DNA of 13,746 nucleotides from Pseudomonadota bacterium (GTDB lineage Bacteria; Pseudomonadota; Alphaproteobacteria; Rhizobiales; Xanthobacteraceae). Under the pieces are notes generated by a model that searched no databases, was not told where the DNA came from, and saw only the letters and a list, made by a program, of their open reading frames with translations. Below are positions 13,465-13,746 of the stretch, one piece after another. Position 1 is the stretch's first letter, and each line of letters starts with the position of its first letter. The translations under genes and the position numbers were made by a program. The stretch spans positions 1-13,746 of the forward strand of contig JAEWBL010000683.1 of the NCBI GenBank assembly GCA_023391175.1. The letters are read 5' to 3'.

Positions 13465-13746
13465 ATGAGGATCGCCCTCCTCGCCTCCGGTGTCCTGCCG
13501 GTCCTCGATGGCGTCACCGTGAGCGTCGATGCCCGCGTACGCCGGCTGGTGGCGCGTGGCGACGAGGTGCTGCTGCTGGCACCCGCTGCCGCCGATGGTG
13601 CCCGCCCCGCCGGGTTGTCGCCGGCCGTTACCTTTGCGGGATTGACCAGCGTGCCCTTCGGTGCGGCCGCGTCGGACCGCAATGTCGTGCCTGCGGCCGC
13701 AGGCGAGATCGATAGAGCGCTCGCCGCCTTCCGGCCCGACCTGATC
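13465..13746 (+). CDS. Second GT4-type glycosyltransferase, N-terminal part (cut by window edge)
   Basis: 94 codons are present and the frame is open at the edge. The product starts MRIALLASGVLPVLDGVTVS followed by VDARVRRLVARGDEVLLLAP, the glycine-containing N-terminal strand-helix pattern of GT4 enzymes (P-x-x-D-G-V, then R-L-x-x-x-G-x-x-V). The segment AGEIDRALAAFRPDLI fits the 'F-x-P-D-L-I/V' element before the acceptor-domain core. Acceptor and donor are unknown. It lies 10 bp downstream of the first glycosyltransferase, so both are probably one transcript of a surface-glycan locus continuing to the right. An ATG at 13456 leads to an immediate stop, so 13465 is the start. Confidence 0.8.
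   Translation, partial: MRIALLASGVLPVLDGVTVSVDARVRRLVARGDEVLLLAPAAADGARPAGLSPAVTFAGLTSVPFGAAASDRNVVPAAAGEIDRALAAFRPDLI

Overview
The window is GC-rich chromosomal DNA from a Gram-negative bacterium, most likely an alphaproteobacterium of the Hyphomicrobiales (Xanthobacteraceae-like). This placement is an inference from base composition, short RBS spacing, a phasin-like gene, a Tat-exported binding protein and the gene families present; I could not run a taxonomic search. Thirteen protein-coding genes are supported, two of them cut by the window edges. No rRNA, tRNA, insertion sequence or CRISPR array was seen.

Layout. (1) 1-1785, minus strand: folate (p-aminobenzoate) branch, pabB followed by pabC with a 4-bp ATGA overlap; pabC runs off the left edge. 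(2) 1915-2274, minus: a small phasin-like helical protein, separated from pabB by a strong 20-bp inverted repeat. (3) 2574-2948, plus: a conserved-looking acidic protein of unknown function, ending at a perfect 11-bp hairpin shared with the convergent next gene. (4) 2990-7686, minus: an ethanolamine-use cluster. It contains a GltI-like periplasmic binding protein, eutB, eutC (ATGA overlap) and an ethanolamine/APC-type permease. It is a compact set with no microcompartment, reactivase (eutA) or aldehyde dehydrogenase genes inside the window. (5) 7993-10591, plus: a three-gene ABC importer of the SsuABC/TauABC/NitT type (Tat-exported binding protein, permease, ATPase), preceded by an AT-rich island carrying an inverted repeat that resembles a molybdate-responsive ModE box. 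(6) 10605-11546, minus: a thioredoxin-reductase-like FAD/NAD(P) oxidoreductase without the usual CxxC but with a vicinal Cys-Cys pair, convergent with the ABC ATPase. (7) 11547-12041: about 0.5 kb without a credible gene, rich in inverted repeats. (8) 12042-13746, plus: two GT4-type glycosyltransferases, probably the start of a surface-polysaccharide locus; the second is cut by the right edge.

How the parts work together. The eut genes would import ethanolamine and split it with the adenosylcobalamin-dependent lyase EutBC into acetaldehyde and ammonia. Two related semi-palindromes, one before eutB and one between eutC and the permease, suggest one regulator acting on both. The ABC importer is a self-contained uptake system of unknown substrate; its ModE-like operator is the most interesting lead in the window. 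I see no obvious unknown multi-gene system; the noteworthy signals are regulatory and at single residues.
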